Positions 8,661-20,043 of a DNA stretch of 64,000 nucleotides are shown one piece after another; position 1 is the first letter of the stretch; the number at the start of each line of letters is the position of its first letter. Source of the stretch: Streptococcus hyointestinalis (GTDB lineage: Bacteria > Bacillota > Bacilli > Lactobacillales > Streptococcaceae); assembly GCF_900459405.1 (NCBI RefSeq), contig NZ_UHFN01000007.1, forward strand, positions 1,550,001 to 1,614,000, in the 5' to 3' direction. The notes under the pieces were generated by a model. It did not search any database and was not told the origin of the DNA. It was given only the letters and a program-made list of their open reading frames with translations. Made by a program: the position numbers and the translations under genes.

Positions 8661-9305
8661 TTATTTTTTGAAGGCTTCCCAGTCTTTCATAAAGGTTTCA
8701 ATCCCTTGGTCAGTCAATGGGTGTGAGAAGAGTTTTGCAAAGACTGTATCTGGGATAGTTGCGATGTGTGCACCACGTTTTGCCACACCTTCCACGTGAG
8801 GAAGTCCACGGATACTTGCTGCGATGATTTCAGAATCATAACCGTAGAAATCAATGATATTGCGCAAATCTTCGATAAGAGCGTAAGCGTCTGTACCGAT
8901 GTCCTCTAGGCGTCCGATAAATGGACTGATGTAAGTCGCACCAGCCTTAACAGCTGAAAGCCCTTGAGAAACAGTGAAGATAAGTGTAACGTTTGTCTTG
9001 ATACCTTCTTTTGAAAGCACGTTAACAGCAGCCAAGCCTTCTTCTGTCATCGGAATTTTGATGATAACATTGTCAGCCCATTTTGAAATGCTACGAGCTT
9101 CTTCGATCATTTCTTCACGAGTGAGACCAGTCACTTCGGCGCTGACAGGTCCGTCAACGATAGTACAGATTTCTTTGATAACTGTTTCAAAGTCACGTCC
9201 TTCACGTGAGATAATCGTTGGGTTCGTTGTTACCCCATCTACGATTCCAAGTGCGTTTAAACGTCTGATTTCATCGACATTGGCAGTATCTAAAAAGTAT
9301 TTCAT
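8661..9305 (-). CDS. fsa: Fructose-6-phosphate aldolase / small transaldolase
   Basis: Class I aldolase of the TalC/MipB (FSA) subfamily, 214 residues, a (beta/alpha)8 barrel. The N-terminus [14 protein letters not shown], the motif VTTNPTI, the Schiff-base lysine in [11 protein letters not shown] and the [11 protein letters not shown] stretch are all typical. Members cleave or form fructose 6-phosphate from dihydroxyacetone and glyceraldehyde 3-phosphate, or act as transaldolases; which applies here cannot be read from sequence. It follows ulaF in the same direction, separated by a strong terminator-like hairpin, so it may be expressed less than the ulaA-F genes. A GAAAGGGA ribosome site precedes the ATG. 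Confidence 0.88.
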   Translation of the reverse strand: MKYFLDTANVDEIRRLNALGIVDGVTTNPTIISREGRDFETVIKEICTIVDGPVSAEVTGLTREEMIEEARSISKWADNVIIKIPMTEEGLAAVNVLSKEGIKTNVTLIFTVSQGLSAVKAGATYISPFIGRLEDIGTDAYALIEDLRNIIDFYGYDSEIIAASIRGLPHVEGVAKRGAHIATIPDTVFAKLFSHPLTDQGIETFMKDWEAFKK

Positions 9306-9337
9306 ATGTAATCCCTTTCAATTTTTGACAAGAAAAA

Positions 9338-9423
9338 GCGAGACAGGAGTCCCATCTCGCAAAGTGGAGATAGTCGTGGTTGCAAAGACTGTTGTTGAGC
9401 GCTTAGACAGCCACAGCTATCTC
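9338..9423 (-). terminator. Terminator after ulaF plus a long stem-loop upstream of fsa
   Basis: On the minus strand the first structure met is a long imperfect stem-loop (arms GAGATAG 9367-9373 and CTATCTC 9417-9423, extended by GTGGTTG/CAGCCAC). Then comes a compact hairpin GCGAGA / TCTCGC (9338-9360) followed by TTTTT. The second is a good rho-independent terminator between ulaF and fsa; the first may be an antiterminator or processing site. Confidence 0.75.
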
Positions 9424-9439
9424 ACAACAAATTAAACAA

Positions 9440-10156
9440 TTAGTGGTTATCGCCTTTTTGACCATAGTAAGCATTTGGTCCGTGTTTACGGAGATAGTGC
9501 TTGTCCATGATGTATTTTGGAGCTGGCTCAACACGTGGGTTGATTTGTTCTGTGAAGCGGTTCATTTTTGCTACTTCCTCAAGAACAACTGCATGGTAAA
9601 CAGCTTGTGCTGGATCTTTACCCCAAGTAAATGGACCATGGTTGCGCACAACGATACCAGGAACAGCAACTGGGTCTAAGCCACGATTTGCAAATTCTTC
9701 GATGATAACTGTACCAGTTTCTTTTTCGTAGGCAGAGTTTACTTCGTCTGCTGTCAATGAACGAGCACATGGTACTGGTCCATAGAAGTAGTCTGCGTGT
9801 GTTGTTCCGTAGAATGGAATGTCACGACCTGCTTGTGCCCAACCAACAGCTTCTGTTGAGTGTGTGTGCACGATACCACCGATTTCTGGCCATGCTTTGT
9901 AAAGCTCAACGTGTGTTGGAAGGTCAGATGATGGGTTAAGGTCGCCTTCGACGATATTTCCGTCAAGGTCAGTTACAACCATGTTTTCTGGTGTGAGTTT
10001 GTCGTAGTCAACACCTGATGGTTTGATAACGATAAGCCCTGCTTCACGGTCAACCTCTGAGACGTTACCCCAAGTGAATTTTACAAGCCCGTGTTCTGGA
10101 AGTGATTTATTGGCATCACAAACACGTTGGCGCATTTCTGCTAATGATTTTGCCAT
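9440..10156 (-). CDS. ulaF: L-ribulose-5-phosphate 4-epimerase
   Basis: Class II aldolase/adducin-family zinc enzyme (238 residues) that epimerises L-ribulose 5-phosphate to D-xylulose 5-phosphate, the exit of the ascorbate pathway. Motifs: TWGNVSEVDRE and IKPSGVDYDKL for phosphate binding, SSDLPTHVELYKAWPEIGGIVHTHS with the HxH zinc ligands, and RNHGPFTWG near the C-terminus. Length matches UlaF/AraD (about 228-231 plus a short tail). The gene ends 2 bp before ulaE begins, consistent with translational coupling in the ulaA-F transcript. Confidence 0.95.
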   Translation of the reverse strand: MAKSLAEMRQRVCDANKSLPEHGLVKFTWGNVSEVDREAGLIVIKPSGVDYDKLTPENMVVTDLDGNIVEGDLNPSSDLPTHVELYKAWPEIGGIVHTHSTEAVGWAQAGRDIPFYGTTHADYFYGPVPCARSLTADEVNSAYEKETGTVIIEEFANRGLDPVAVPGIVVRNHGPFTWGKDPAQAVYHAVVLEEVAKMNRFTEQINPRVEPAPKYIMDKHYLRKHGPNAYYGQKGDNH

Positions 10157-10158
10157 TA

Positions 10159-11022
10159 TTATCGTAACCCCGCTTTCTCAATCAATGGGTAAAGGAAATC
10201 TTGTGCTTTCTTGATTTCTGCACGTGTTTCCTCAACCGTTTCACAATTTTCAGACCACATTTCAATGAGGAATGGTCCGTTGTAGTTTGTCTTTTTAAGG
10301 ACATCAAACATCGCTTCCCAGTCGACACAGCCTTCGCCAAATGGCACATCACGGAACTGACCTTTTGAGGTTTCAGTAACAGCGTAGGTGTCTTTTAAGT
10401 GAAGAGCTGCAATGGATCGGTGACCATTGTAGAACTCGCTCCAGAGGTCATTGCCCCAAGCTGAGACATTTCCTGTATCTGGGTAGACAAAGAGATATGG
10501 TGAGTCGATTTCTTTTTCAACTGCCAAGTATTTCTCGATAGAGTTCATGAATGGGTCATCCATAATTTCGATGGAGAGAATAACTTGTGCTTCTTCTGCC
10601 CAAGTGCAGGCTTGACGTAGGTTTTTGATGAAGCGAGCACGTGTTTCAGGAGATTTTTCCTCGTAGTAAACATCATATCCAGCCAACTGAATGTTGCGAA
10701 CACCGATGTCTTGGGCAAAGACGATACATTTTTTCATCATGTCCATGGCACGTGCTTCTTTTTCAGGGTCATTAGAGCCCATTGGGAAGCGACGGTGACC
10801 ACTAAAGGTAATGGTTGGCACACGGACACCCGTCTCAAAAATCGCCTTTACCAACTCCAAGCGTTCTTCCTTAGACCACTCAAGACGTGCCAAGCGCTCG
10901 TCTGACTCGTCAATAGACAACTCAACAAAGTCGAATCCAAGCTCTTTAGCAAAATTCAAGCGCTCTAACCAAGTGAAGTGCTTAGGCGTTGCCTTTTCAT
11001 AAATACCGATTGGACGTGCCAT
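10159..11022 (-). CDS. ulaE: L-ribulose-5-phosphate 3-epimerase (L-xylulose-5-phosphate 3-epimerase)
   Basis: AP-endonuclease-2/xylose-isomerase-like TIM barrel of 287 residues that converts L-xylulose 5-phosphate to L-ribulose 5-phosphate. Recognisable segments are FDFVELSIDESDERLARL, ITFSGHRRFPMGS, the metal-site glutamate in LSIEIMDDPFMNS, YPDTGNVSAWG, and HLKDTYAV with GEGCVDW. Length equals that of E. coli UlaE (284). It lies 3 bp downstream of ulaD and 2 bp upstream of ulaF. Confidence 0.95.
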   Translation of the reverse strand: MARPIGIYEKATPKHFTWLERLNFAKELGFDFVELSIDESDERLARLEWSKEERLELVKAIFETGVRVPTITFSGHRRFPMGSNDPEKEARAMDMMKKCIVFAQDIGVRNIQLAGYDVYYEEKSPETRARFIKNLRQACTWAEEAQVILSIEIMDDPFMNSIEKYLAVEKEIDSPYLFVYPDTGNVSAWGNDLWSEFYNGHRSIAALHLKDTYAVTETSKGQFRDVPFGEGCVDWEAMFDVLKKTNYNGPFLIEMWSENCETVEETRAEIKKAQDFLYPLIEKAGLR

Positions 11023-11025
11023 AGC

Positions 11026-11691
11026 TTACCCCCAAATACGTTTGATTTCGTCTTTAAATTCACGAGCTGCTGCTGCAGGATCTTCTGCTTCTGTGATACC
11101 ACGACCTGCGATGAAGGTAAAGACATCAACACCTTCAAAGAGTTTCAATGTGTCAACAGACAAACCACCTGTTACAGATACACGGAAGCCCATTTCAATC
11201 AATTTCTTAACCTTGTTAAGGTCTTTTTCACCCCAAGTTTCACCAGCAAGAAGAGCGTCACGTGATTGGTGGTAGATAGCTTGTGAGATACCAGCGTCAA
11301 GCCATTGTTGTGCTTGTTCGTATGTCCAGTCACCGTAGAGTTCGACTTGGATTTCACCTTTGTCGCCACGAACTTCTTGGATAGCTTTAAGGGCTGCTTT
11401 CATTGTTGGGATAGTAGCTGAGCAGATACATGTCATCCAGTCAGCACCACGCACAGCATTGTTTTTAGCGACTGTACCACCAGCGTCCGCACATTTGGTG
11501 TCCGCTACGATAACCTTGTCTGGGAAAAGGCTACGAAGCACTTCAACGAGTTCGCTACCTACTTGGAGGAGACAAACTGTACCTGCTTCGATAACGTCAA
11601 CTTCATGTCCAACAGAAACGGCTGCTTTGATAGCGCCTTGAAGGTCTGAGTGGTCTAGTGCAACTTGTAAATTTGGTAATTGTTTTGTCAT
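11026..11691 (-). CDS. ulaD: 3-keto-L-gulonate-6-phosphate decarboxylase
   Basis: OMP-decarboxylase-superfamily barrel, 221 residues, magnesium dependent. It turns 3-keto-L-gulonate 6-phosphate into L-xylulose 5-phosphate and CO2. The active-site DTKCADAGG (Asp-x-Lys-x-x-Asp), the stretch ELYGDWTYEQAQ, and the phosphate-binding SVTGGL and FIAGRGIT loops are all present. The start has a GGAGCGAT-type ribosome site. Third enzyme step of the cluster, between the PTS genes and ulaE. Confidence 0.95.
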   Translation of the reverse strand: MTKQLPNLQVALDHSDLQGAIKAAVSVGHEVDVIEAGTVCLLQVGSELVEVLRSLFPDKVIVADTKCADAGGTVAKNNAVRGADWMTCICSATIPTMKAALKAIQEVRGDKGEIQVELYGDWTYEQAQQWLDAGISQAIYHQSRDALLAGETWGEKDLNKVKKLIEMGFRVSVTGGLSVDTLKLFEGVDVFTFIAGRGITEAEDPAAAAREFKDEIKRIWG

Positions 11692-11736
11692 TTCTAATCG
11701 CTCCTTTTCAAATATCGTTTTTAGCTATTTTAGTTC

Positions 11737-12219
11737 TTAGTCAAAGTCAAAGCCTTCAAGATATGGGCTGTTTTTAGATTCGTCAACAAGAGCAAGTACA
11801 TCTTCAGGAGTCTTGCAAGCAAGCAGACGGTCAATAGCATTGTCCAATTCAAACAAGGCAATGATTTGTGGGATAGCTACTGATGCGTGAATAGCTGAGC
11901 TTGTTGCAGCAAGAGTCAATAGAACAGATACTTCTTTACCATCTGTGAAGGTCACAGGCTCTGTCAATGTAATCAATGAAAAGGCATCACGTTGTACACC
12001 AGCTTCTGGACGAGCGTGAGGCATTGCCATACCAGGTGTCAAGATGTAGTAAGGACCATGTTCTTTTGTAGAAGCGATGATAGCATCGTAGTATTCTGGA
12101 AGAACGGCACCGCTTTCAATCAACGGATCAACAGATAATTTTACCGCTTCTTGCCAATCTTTTGCTGTCAAACCAAGGCGAATTGAGTTGTTTTCAATAA
12201 ATGCTGTTTTTAAATCCAT
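11737..12219 (-). CDS. ulaC: PTS ascorbate-specific EIIA component
   Basis: Mannitol/fructose-type EIIA domain, 160 residues, cytoplasmic phosphocarrier between HPr and UlaB. The phosphorylated histidine lies in ITPGMAMPHARPEAGV. The start ATG at 12219 is preceded by AAGAGGAT. It follows ulaB after a 143-bp gap containing a stem-loop, unlike the tight spacing elsewhere in the operon. Confidence 0.92.
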   Translation of the reverse strand: MDLKTAFIENNSIRLGLTAKDWQEAVKLSVDPLIESGAVLPEYYDAIIASTKEHGPYYILTPGMAMPHARPEAGVQRDAFSLITLTEPVTFTDGKEVSVLLTLAATSSAIHASVAIPQIIALFELDNAIDRLLACKTPEDVLALVDESKNSPYLEGFDFD

Positions 12220-12258
12220 GATAAATCCTCTTTTACTTTCTATCTTTCTAATAAATAA

Positions 12259-12301
12259 GGGAGTAAGTGCGCATCACTGTATCAGATGACAACTCACTCC
12301 C
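12259..12301 (-). other. Stem-loop in the ulaB-ulaC gap
   Basis: GGGAGTAAGT (12259-12268) pairs with ACTCACTCCC (12292-12301) with one mismatch and a 23-nt loop. No T run follows, so it looks more like an mRNA stability or processing element than a terminator. It could set the EIIA:EIIB ratio. Confidence 0.5.
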
Positions 12302-12362
12302 CGATTATTGATGCGTCATGGCAAAAGTAACCATCTTACAATGTAACTATTGTTGTCCTATC

Positions 12363-12644
12363 TTATGAAAGAGCAGCTTCTAGTTTTGTTTTGATTTCAT
12401 TATCGTCCATGAGGTTGTCAAGTCCGATAAGTTTGCCATTTGTACGTCCATCCAATTCATGGATAAGGTGGTTAGATGCAACAACGATGTCGTATCCTGA
12501 AGCCAAACCTTTTGCTTCACCAACTGAACAAGATGCTGATTCAATATTTGTAACACCTAATTGACGAAGAGCGTTTTCGACTTTCATTTTGATAACCATT
12601 GATGAACCCATACCGTTTCCGCATGCTGTAAGTACTTTAACCAT
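12363..12644 (-). CDS. ulaB: PTS ascorbate-specific EIIB component
   Basis: Small EIIB domain of the lactose/ascorbate fold, 93 residues. The phosphorylated cysteine is residue 8 in MVKVLTACGNGMGSSMVIK. It takes phosphate from UlaC and passes it to ascorbate bound by UlaA. A GGAGGAAAATATT ribosome site sits directly before the ATG. It lies 52 bp downstream of ulaA. Confidence 0.94.
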   Translation of the reverse strand: MVKVLTACGNGMGSSMVIKMKVENALRQLGVTNIESASCSVGEAKGLASGYDIVVASNHLIHELDGRTNGKLIGLDNLMDDNEIKTKLEAALS

Positions 12645-12696
12645 AATATTTTCCTCCGAAATTGTTTTTTATAAAGATTGTGACACTGTTAAGAAA

Positions 12697-14148
12697 TTAT
12701 TCCCCTTGAGCTTCACCACGGTAGTAAGCTTCCTTGTCTTTTGCTTTTGCAAATTGAAGTTGTGGAATGATAAGCAAGAACAAGCAAACCAATACATAAC
12801 CAATAACACCGAGGTATTTGAAGAGGTAAGCAAATGGTACCCATGGAATATCCAAGTCGATGTTTCCGTGGTAACCACCGACAAGACCTAGAAGGCTAAC
12901 GGCGATAGCACCAAAGGCAACTTGAATAACACCTGAGATGAAGGATAGTGTGAGTGCTGCTTTCCAACCACCACGTTTGTCTGCGTAAACTGCGATTGCC
13001 GCATTGTCAAAGAATACAGGAACGAAACCAGTGATGATAAGAACAGGGTTTTTAAAGACAATCAAGAGAACGATTGTAATCAATTGACCGATAAGACCAG
13101 TTGCAAAACCGAAGAGCACGGCACTTGGAGAACCAAAACCAAAGGCTGCTGCAACGTCGACCGCTGGGAATGAACCAGGAAGCAGTTTGTTTGAGATACC
13201 TTGGAAGGCATTTGTCAATTCACCAACGAACATACGTACACCTTGCATCAAGATGAAGAGGTAAACTGAGAAGGTGAAGGCTGTTTGAAGCACATACATG
13301 AAGAAGGCTTGTTTTTCAGGATTGTAAAGCGTTCCTGATGTGATGACTTCTGCATTTGACATGATGTCTGGACCTAAGACGAAGAGAATAGCTCCAAAGA
13401 AGACAAGCATAAGTGTTGCAGACGCTACAACTGTATCGTGGAAGATGTTCAAGAAAGTAGGTAACTTGAGGTTATCAAGGTTTTCTTCTTTCTTACCAAG
13501 TTTTGGTGCGACTTTGTCAACAAACCAAATCGCAAATTGTTGTTGGTGACCGATGGCAAATCCACCACCACCAGTTAGACGTTGTGTTGGCTCAACAGTC
13601 ATGTTTGAGCTGACTGCCCAATAAAGACCACAGACAAGACCAACAGCTAGAGTAGCAACCAATTCATTGACTTGGAAAGGCTTAATGAGAAGCACCATAA
13701 CAGTGATTGTCGCAGCTTGTTGTACCATGATGTGACCTGTGATGAAAAGGGTACGAACTTTTGTAATCTTACGAAGTGCAACCAGTAAGATGTTAACGAA
13801 GAACCCTACCAATAAAGCCGATGTAGCAACGCCGACAAATTTTGGAAATTCTTCTGCAATTTTTTCGTTAGCAGCTGTCAAACCAAAGTAAGGGTCGATA
13901 ACCGCCGCACCGATGTTAAACTTGTAGTTCAAAGCCGTTAAGATTGGACGGAAAGTGCTAACCAATCCTCCAGCAGCTACATCCAAAATCATGTAACCAA
14001 CCGTTGCTTTTACAAATCCAGCAAAAACATCATACCAAGGTTTTTTAAGTAATGCGTATCCTATCAAAACCAAGAGACCAACGAAGAAGGCTGGTTTCTG
14101 CAGAATGTTTTGCGAGAACCAATTGAGAATGTCCATAAGGAAATCCAT
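12697..14148 (-). CDS. ulaA: PTS ascorbate-specific EIIC permease
   Basis: Polytopic membrane permease of 483 residues (E. coli UlaA is 465) that imports L-ascorbate with phosphorylation. The sequence is a series of hydrophobic segments from residue 10 on (for example FFVGLLVLIGYALL, VGYMILDVAAGGLV, IALLIVFKNP-type stretches) with the conserved loop TGGGGFAIGHQQQ and the FFDNAAIAVYADKRGGWKAAL region. First gene of the ulaA-B-C-D-E-F transcript. A strong GGAGAAATATT ribosome site precedes the ATG; the operator/cre promoter is at 14200-14267. Confidence 0.95.
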   Translation of the reverse strand: MDFLMDILNWFSQNILQKPAFFVGLLVLIGYALLKKPWYDVFAGFVKATVGYMILDVAAGGLVSTFRPILTALNYKFNIGAAVIDPYFGLTAANEKIAEEFPKFVGVATSALLVGFFVNILLVALRKITKVRTLFITGHIMVQQAATITVMVLLIKPFQVNELVATLAVGLVCGLYWAVSSNMTVEPTQRLTGGGGFAIGHQQQFAIWFVDKVAPKLGKKEENLDNLKLPTFLNIFHDTVVASATLMLVFFGAILFVLGPDIMSNAEVITSGTLYNPEKQAFFMYVLQTAFTFSVYLFILMQGVRMFVGELTNAFQGISNKLLPGSFPAVDVAAAFGFGSPSAVLFGFATGLIGQLITIVLLIVFKNPVLIITGFVPVFFDNAAIAVYADKRGGWKAALTLSFISGVIQVAFGAIAVSLLGLVGGYHGNIDLDIPWVPFAYLFKYLGVIGYVLVCLFLLIIPQLQFAKAKDKEAYYRGEAQGE

Positions 14149-14199
14149 AATATTTCTCCTTTTTTCATTTTTTTAGTTGTCGAACGTTCTTACAGTTAT

Positions 14200-14267
14200 A
14201 GTATACAAAAGAATGCGCTTACATAAAAGACCAAGAAACACACAGATTTGTGTGCAAAACTAGACTC
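14200..14267 (-). promoter_or_regulatory. ulaA promoter with cre site and ula operator dyad
   Basis: Minus-strand -10 TATACT (14200-14205), cre-like ATGTAAGCGCATTCT (14210-14224), and dyad CACACA-GATT-TGTGTG (14239-14254). The block 14226-14267 is 39/42 identical to that upstream of ulaG, and every element sits at the same distance from the -10 in both places. Confidence 0.8.
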
Positions 14268-14300
14268 ACTTTAATCTTTTCTTTATCAAAAGCAAAAAAA

Positions 14301-14320
14301 TAGACTGGATAACCAGTCTA
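14301..14320 (-). terminator. Terminator of ezrA
   Basis: TAGACTGG-ATAA-CCAGTCTA right after the ezrA stop, followed on the minus strand by a run of seven T. Confidence 0.92.
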
Positions 14321-16045
14321 TTATAGGAATATTCTTTCACGTGTTTTCTCATAAGAGCTAACAAAACGCTCTGTTACGCCCGGCTCAACTAACTCAAGCG
14401 CATTTGAAATCTCGTCAAAGGACGCCGCATAGTTATTGTCCACCTCAAAGAGTCTAAGCGCATGCTCAAAGCTTTGTTGGATACTAGGCTCAAAGCTACG
14501 GTAACGGTTTGAGTATTGGAGCAATTGCTCTGTAAGCACAGCGTCTTGCACGACCTGATAAGCAGAGCCTTCAAGATTATGAATAGCATTGGTAGCGACC
14601 TCAGACAGACGACTCACCGCCATGATATCAATACGCTCACGGCTCAGCTCATCCATCAGAGCTTCTAATTGCGAGCTTGTTGTAAAGAAGAGGCTCATAA
14701 AATCTTGAGGAATTCCTGGAAGATTGCGCTTTTCCATGAAACGCTTGATGACATGAAGACGATTGATATAGTCGTCTACGTTCTTGCGAGCAACCACTTC
14801 GATTTTTTCCAAATCCTTAATCTCATGGTAGAGATCCATCTGTTCATCTTCCACTTCACCTAATTTTTTTAAGGCTTTATCAAAGAGCACTTGCAACTCT
14901 GAAAATGGCTTTTCTGCTTGGGCAAACGACTCCACAGACGGCATAACATCACGCTCAATCGCTTCTAACTCACGCACAAAAGGACGAACAGTCAGATTGT
15001 TATTTTCTGCTAAGATATAGCGAACAGACAAGCGACGGATTTCTTTTTCCAGTTTTGTCGTGTTTTCCTTAGCGTGGGTCAAGTAATTTGGTAGACGCTT
15101 GCTATCACGCTTCGCTACTTTTTGGGCTTCGATTTCACGCTCAAACAGTTGATAGAGCGAGTCAATCTTAGCTTGAATGCTTTCATTTTCCTCACGAGCA
15201 CGGTCAAGGTCTAACGTTACAAGCTCAAAACTATTGGCTCTGACATCATCACGCACCTCTTGGAAACGTGCCTCAATATCCTTTTCAGGGAAATGATAAT
15301 TCGCTTCAAGAAGATGTCTATAGCCATTTTCCAAGTCATCCAGTTGATCAGGAAAATCATCCTCAAGTTTAGCGACAATAGCTGGAATCTGCTCAGAAAT
15401 CTGACCAAGAGCAATGGTGTGCTCCTCAGCACGATCTAGCACCTCCGAAGCTTCCATCGGATCTCCAGTCGAGTTCAAAGTCACAAACTGTGAAAACTCC
15501 GCTTCGATATTGCTCAATTGTTTTTCAATTTCTGGCATGGTTGTACCAAAATTGTCTTCATTTTCTTTGATATTTTTTTGAAGCAACTCATACAAGTCAA
15601 GCGCATGGGTCACACGTGCACTGTTTTTCTCTTCCTGCTCTTTTAGGATAGAGAGCGCTTCACGAATAGCTGCAATATCCTCTTCGACAAGGTTAAGCTG
15701 GCTATCAGCGTTATCAATTTCATGCTTTGCCTTAATGAAGTTAAACGTATCGTTTAAACTTTCAGCTTCTAAGGTATGTGCTTCAATTTCTGGAAAGACA
15801 TTTTTAGAAACGTCTGACCATTTCTGACTCCACTCTCTAAAAGTCGTCTGACTTTGACCTATAAGATGGAGTTCTTGTACCGAGTCAATTTCGTCTTGAA
15901 CTGGCAAATCAAGTAGAGCTTGCTTGCGCTCATCAAGGGTAGAGATGAGTGATTCGTTACGCTTACGTATAATCACTCCTGCCAGATAAGCTACTATCAC
16001 GATCAGGACAATAGCCACCAGCAGCAAGATAAGTCCGCTAGACAT
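14321..16045 (-). CDS. ezrA: Septation ring formation regulator EzrA
   Basis: Membrane-anchored regulator of FtsZ ring assembly, 574 residues, the normal streptococcal size. One N-terminal transmembrane helix (about residues 4-25, [20 protein letters not shown]) is followed by RKR and a long cytoplasmic coiled-coil, spectrin-like region rich in E, L and K. The start at 16045 is chosen because AAGGAG lies 6 nt upstream; an in-frame ATG 18 bp earlier would include that site. It lies downstream of gyrB, as in other streptococci. Confidence 0.95.
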   Translation of the reverse strand: MSSGLILLLVAIVLIVIVAYLAGVIIRKRNESLISTLDERKQALLDLPVQDEIDSVQELHLIGQSQTTFREWSQKWSDVSKNVFPEIEAHTLEAESLNDTFNFIKAKHEIDNADSQLNLVEEDIAAIREALSILKEQEEKNSARVTHALDLYELLQKNIKENEDNFGTTMPEIEKQLSNIEAEFSQFVTLNSTGDPMEASEVLDRAEEHTIALGQISEQIPAIVAKLEDDFPDQLDDLENGYRHLLEANYHFPEKDIEARFQEVRDDVRANSFELVTLDLDRAREENESIQAKIDSLYQLFEREIEAQKVAKRDSKRLPNYLTHAKENTTKLEKEIRRLSVRYILAENNNLTVRPFVRELEAIERDVMPSVESFAQAEKPFSELQVLFDKALKKLGEVEDEQMDLYHEIKDLEKIEVVARKNVDDYINRLHVIKRFMEKRNLPGIPQDFMSLFFTTSSQLEALMDELSRERIDIMAVSRLSEVATNAIHNLEGSAYQVVQDAVLTEQLLQYSNRYRSFEPSIQQSFEHALRLFEVDNNYAASFDEISNALELVEPGVTERFVSSYEKTRERIFL

Positions 16046-16067
16046 GAGTTTCTCCTTCATCACAATG

Positions 16068-16095
16068 AAGTAGCCTGATAATGCATAGGCTACTT
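16068..16095 (-). other. Hairpin upstream of ezrA
   Basis: AAGTAGCC (16068-16075) pairs with GGCTACTT (16088-16095), ending about 12 bp before the ezrA ribosome site. On the minus strand no U run follows, so it is not a standard gyrB terminator; on the + strand TTTTA follows. It may mark the end of gyrB mRNA or limit ezrA translation. Confidence 0.45.
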
Positions 16096-16178
16096 TTACT
16101 TTCTATTATCGTTTTCTTACTAAAATGAACGTTTACGATTATACCATAATTCTGCGTTTTTTTCAAAAAACTTTAGTA

Positions 16179-18688
<2,510 letters not shown>

Positions 18689-18695
18689 ATTTACC

Positions 18696-18704
18696 ATTAT
18701 ACCA
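18696..18704 (-). promoter_or_regulatory. Extended -10 promoter giving an apparently leaderless HAD-gyrB mRNA
   Basis: Minus-strand TGGTATAAT with the hexamer at 18696-18701. Only 7 nt separate it from the ATG at 18688, so transcription would begin at or next to the start codon. No ribosome binding site can be seen. Confidence 0.55.
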
Positions 18705-18769
18705 TATTTTGCGTAAATAGTGGCTTTCGATGCTAATTTCTCCAAAAATGACTGGGCTTTTTAGACTTT

Positions 18770-19933
18770 CCCCACTTGTCAAGTCAAGTGCAACAAGTTC
18801 ATTGATAACTAGAGTTCCAGAGGTTAAGCTGTTTGGGCTAGCCCAAACAAAATATTTGCGGTTTTATACTTGTGAAGTCGTCTAGGTCTGTCATTGATAG
18901 CAGAGACGTAGTGATTGAGTTCTTCTGTCGTTAGTGAGTTAAGAGAGACACCTTTTGGGAGAAACTCTCTCAAGAGACCATTGAAATTTTCATTTGTTCC
19001 TCTTTCATGAGAAGCATAAGGATGGGCAAAATAGACTTCCACACCTTTTAAGTCTGACAAGCTACTGAACTCTGAGCCATTGTCCGATGTGATGGAGCGA
19101 ATAGGGTACTGCGATAGTAAGCTCTTAACAGCCCTATTGATGGTTTCTGCTTGTTTATTAGCCAGTTTTACAGCGATGGCAAATCGTGTTTGACGCTCTA
19201 CTAGAGTCATGACAACAGCTTCCCCTTTGGTCTTCTTGCCAAGAACCAAATCAATCTCCCAATGTCCAAATTCAGAGCGATTAGTAATAGTTTCTGGACG
19301 TTCTTCAATGGATTTTCCTAAGATTTTCGTCGTGGCCTTAGGCGTTACTTTAGACCGTTTTCGGATGCACACCATCTTAGGTAAATCAATCGGTTTAACC
19401 CTCAACAGTCCGTCTTTGATGTACCGATACACTGTCTTGGTGGAAGGGATAACTTCCAGTGGATGTTTTTCTCGGTAAGTTTGAACAAAGCTATCAACAC
19501 TGTGACAACGAGGTTTCGTTTTCAGGGCTTTCTCAAGTTCCTTGAAGAAGGTCTGGGAGCAGTATGATAGTTTATGATAGGCACTTTTTCGACGATTGAT
19601 TTCATAAACACGTTGACCACTATCTGGAAAGTAAACCGTTGAGTAGATTCGTTTCCCGTTCTTATCTTGAACCTGAGAAACACTTCCTCGTTTGATTTCA
19701 CGACTGATGGTTGAGCGATGACGCCCAAGCAGACGAGCAATCTCAGAGGGGGTCTTGCCCATCTTGAGATAGGCGCTGATTTCTCCGCGTTCAGAGGCTG
19801 AAAGGTGTGAATATAACGATTTTTTGGTAGAATGATTAGTGGACATGTTCATCTGCTTTCTATACTGAGTTGGGGAATTCTAGTATATCAGACGAGCATG
19901 TCTTTTTTGTTGCACTTCATTTTACAACACGGG
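18770..19933 (-). mobile_element. IS30-family insertion sequence, copy 1 (1164 bp)
   Basis: Ends are CCCCACTTGTCAAGTCAAG (left) and, inverted, CCCGTGTTGTAAAATGAAG (right); both continue into AAGTGCAACAA, forming an imperfect terminal inverted repeat of about 27 bp. The length is identical in all three copies in the window. It lies between the HAD/gyrB promoter and adhP, 35 bp upstream of the adhP -35, without destroying either. It resembles IS1239-like elements of streptococci (recognition from memory). Confidence 0.92.
18824..19846 (-). CDS. IS30-family transposase (copy 1, intact)
   Basis: DDE transposase of 340 residues. N-terminal HTH for terminal-repeat binding (SEIARLLGRHRSTISREIKR, about residues 30-50), then the catalytic core with HWEIDLVLGKK (first D), SITSDNGSEFSS (second D) and ERGTNENFNGLLREFLPKG (E). 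The start is taken at the second ATG of a MNM sequence because copy 2 has ATA at the first position. No frameshift or stop, so it could be active. Confidence 0.94.
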   Translation of the reverse strand: MSTNHSTKKSLYSHLSASERGEISAYLKMGKTPSEIARLLGRHRSTISREIKRGSVSQVQDKNGKRIYSTVYFPDSGQRVYEINRRKSAYHKLSYCSQTFFKELEKALKTKPRCHSVDSFVQTYREKHPLEVIPSTKTVYRYIKDGLLRVKPIDLPKMVCIRKRSKVTPKATTKILGKSIEERPETITNRSEFGHWEIDLVLGKKTKGEAVVMTLVERQTRFAIAVKLANKQAETINRAVKSLLSQYPIRSITSDNGSEFSSLSDLKGVEVYFAHPYASHERGTNENFNGLLREFLPKGVSLNSLTTEELNHYVSAINDRPRRLHKYKTANILFGLAQTA

Positions 19934-19968
19934 GTTTTTAGACTTTTCCTTGAAAGAATAAAAAAGGG

Positions 19969-20016
19969 TTGACAGAGTTTGTGAAAAGATGTACAATCAT
20001 CTTGTAAACGATTTCA
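19969..20016 (+). promoter_or_regulatory. adhP promoter with a cre site
   Basis: TTGACA (19969-19974), 17 bp, TACAAT (19992-19997), followed directly by TTGTAAACGATTTCA (20002-20016), a full match to the cre consensus lying over the start of transcription. This predicts CcpA repression of adhP in the presence of a preferred sugar. Confidence 0.85.
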
Positions 20017-20043
20017 TAACAAATTAATTAAGGAGGTTTTGTC

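Larger units (their letters stand above)
18758..19946. repeat. 12-bp direct repeats flanking IS30 copy 1
   Basis: TTTTTAGACTTT occurs at 18758-18769 and 19935-19946, immediately outside the element (one extra G on the right). Read as a target duplication, it is far longer than the 2-3 bp usual for IS30. Confidence 0.75.

Noticed and set aside
18824..19846. Loss of function of adhP or the HAD-gyrB operon by IS30 copy 1
   Set aside because: The element lies between the two promoters; both promoters and ribosome or start sites are intact.
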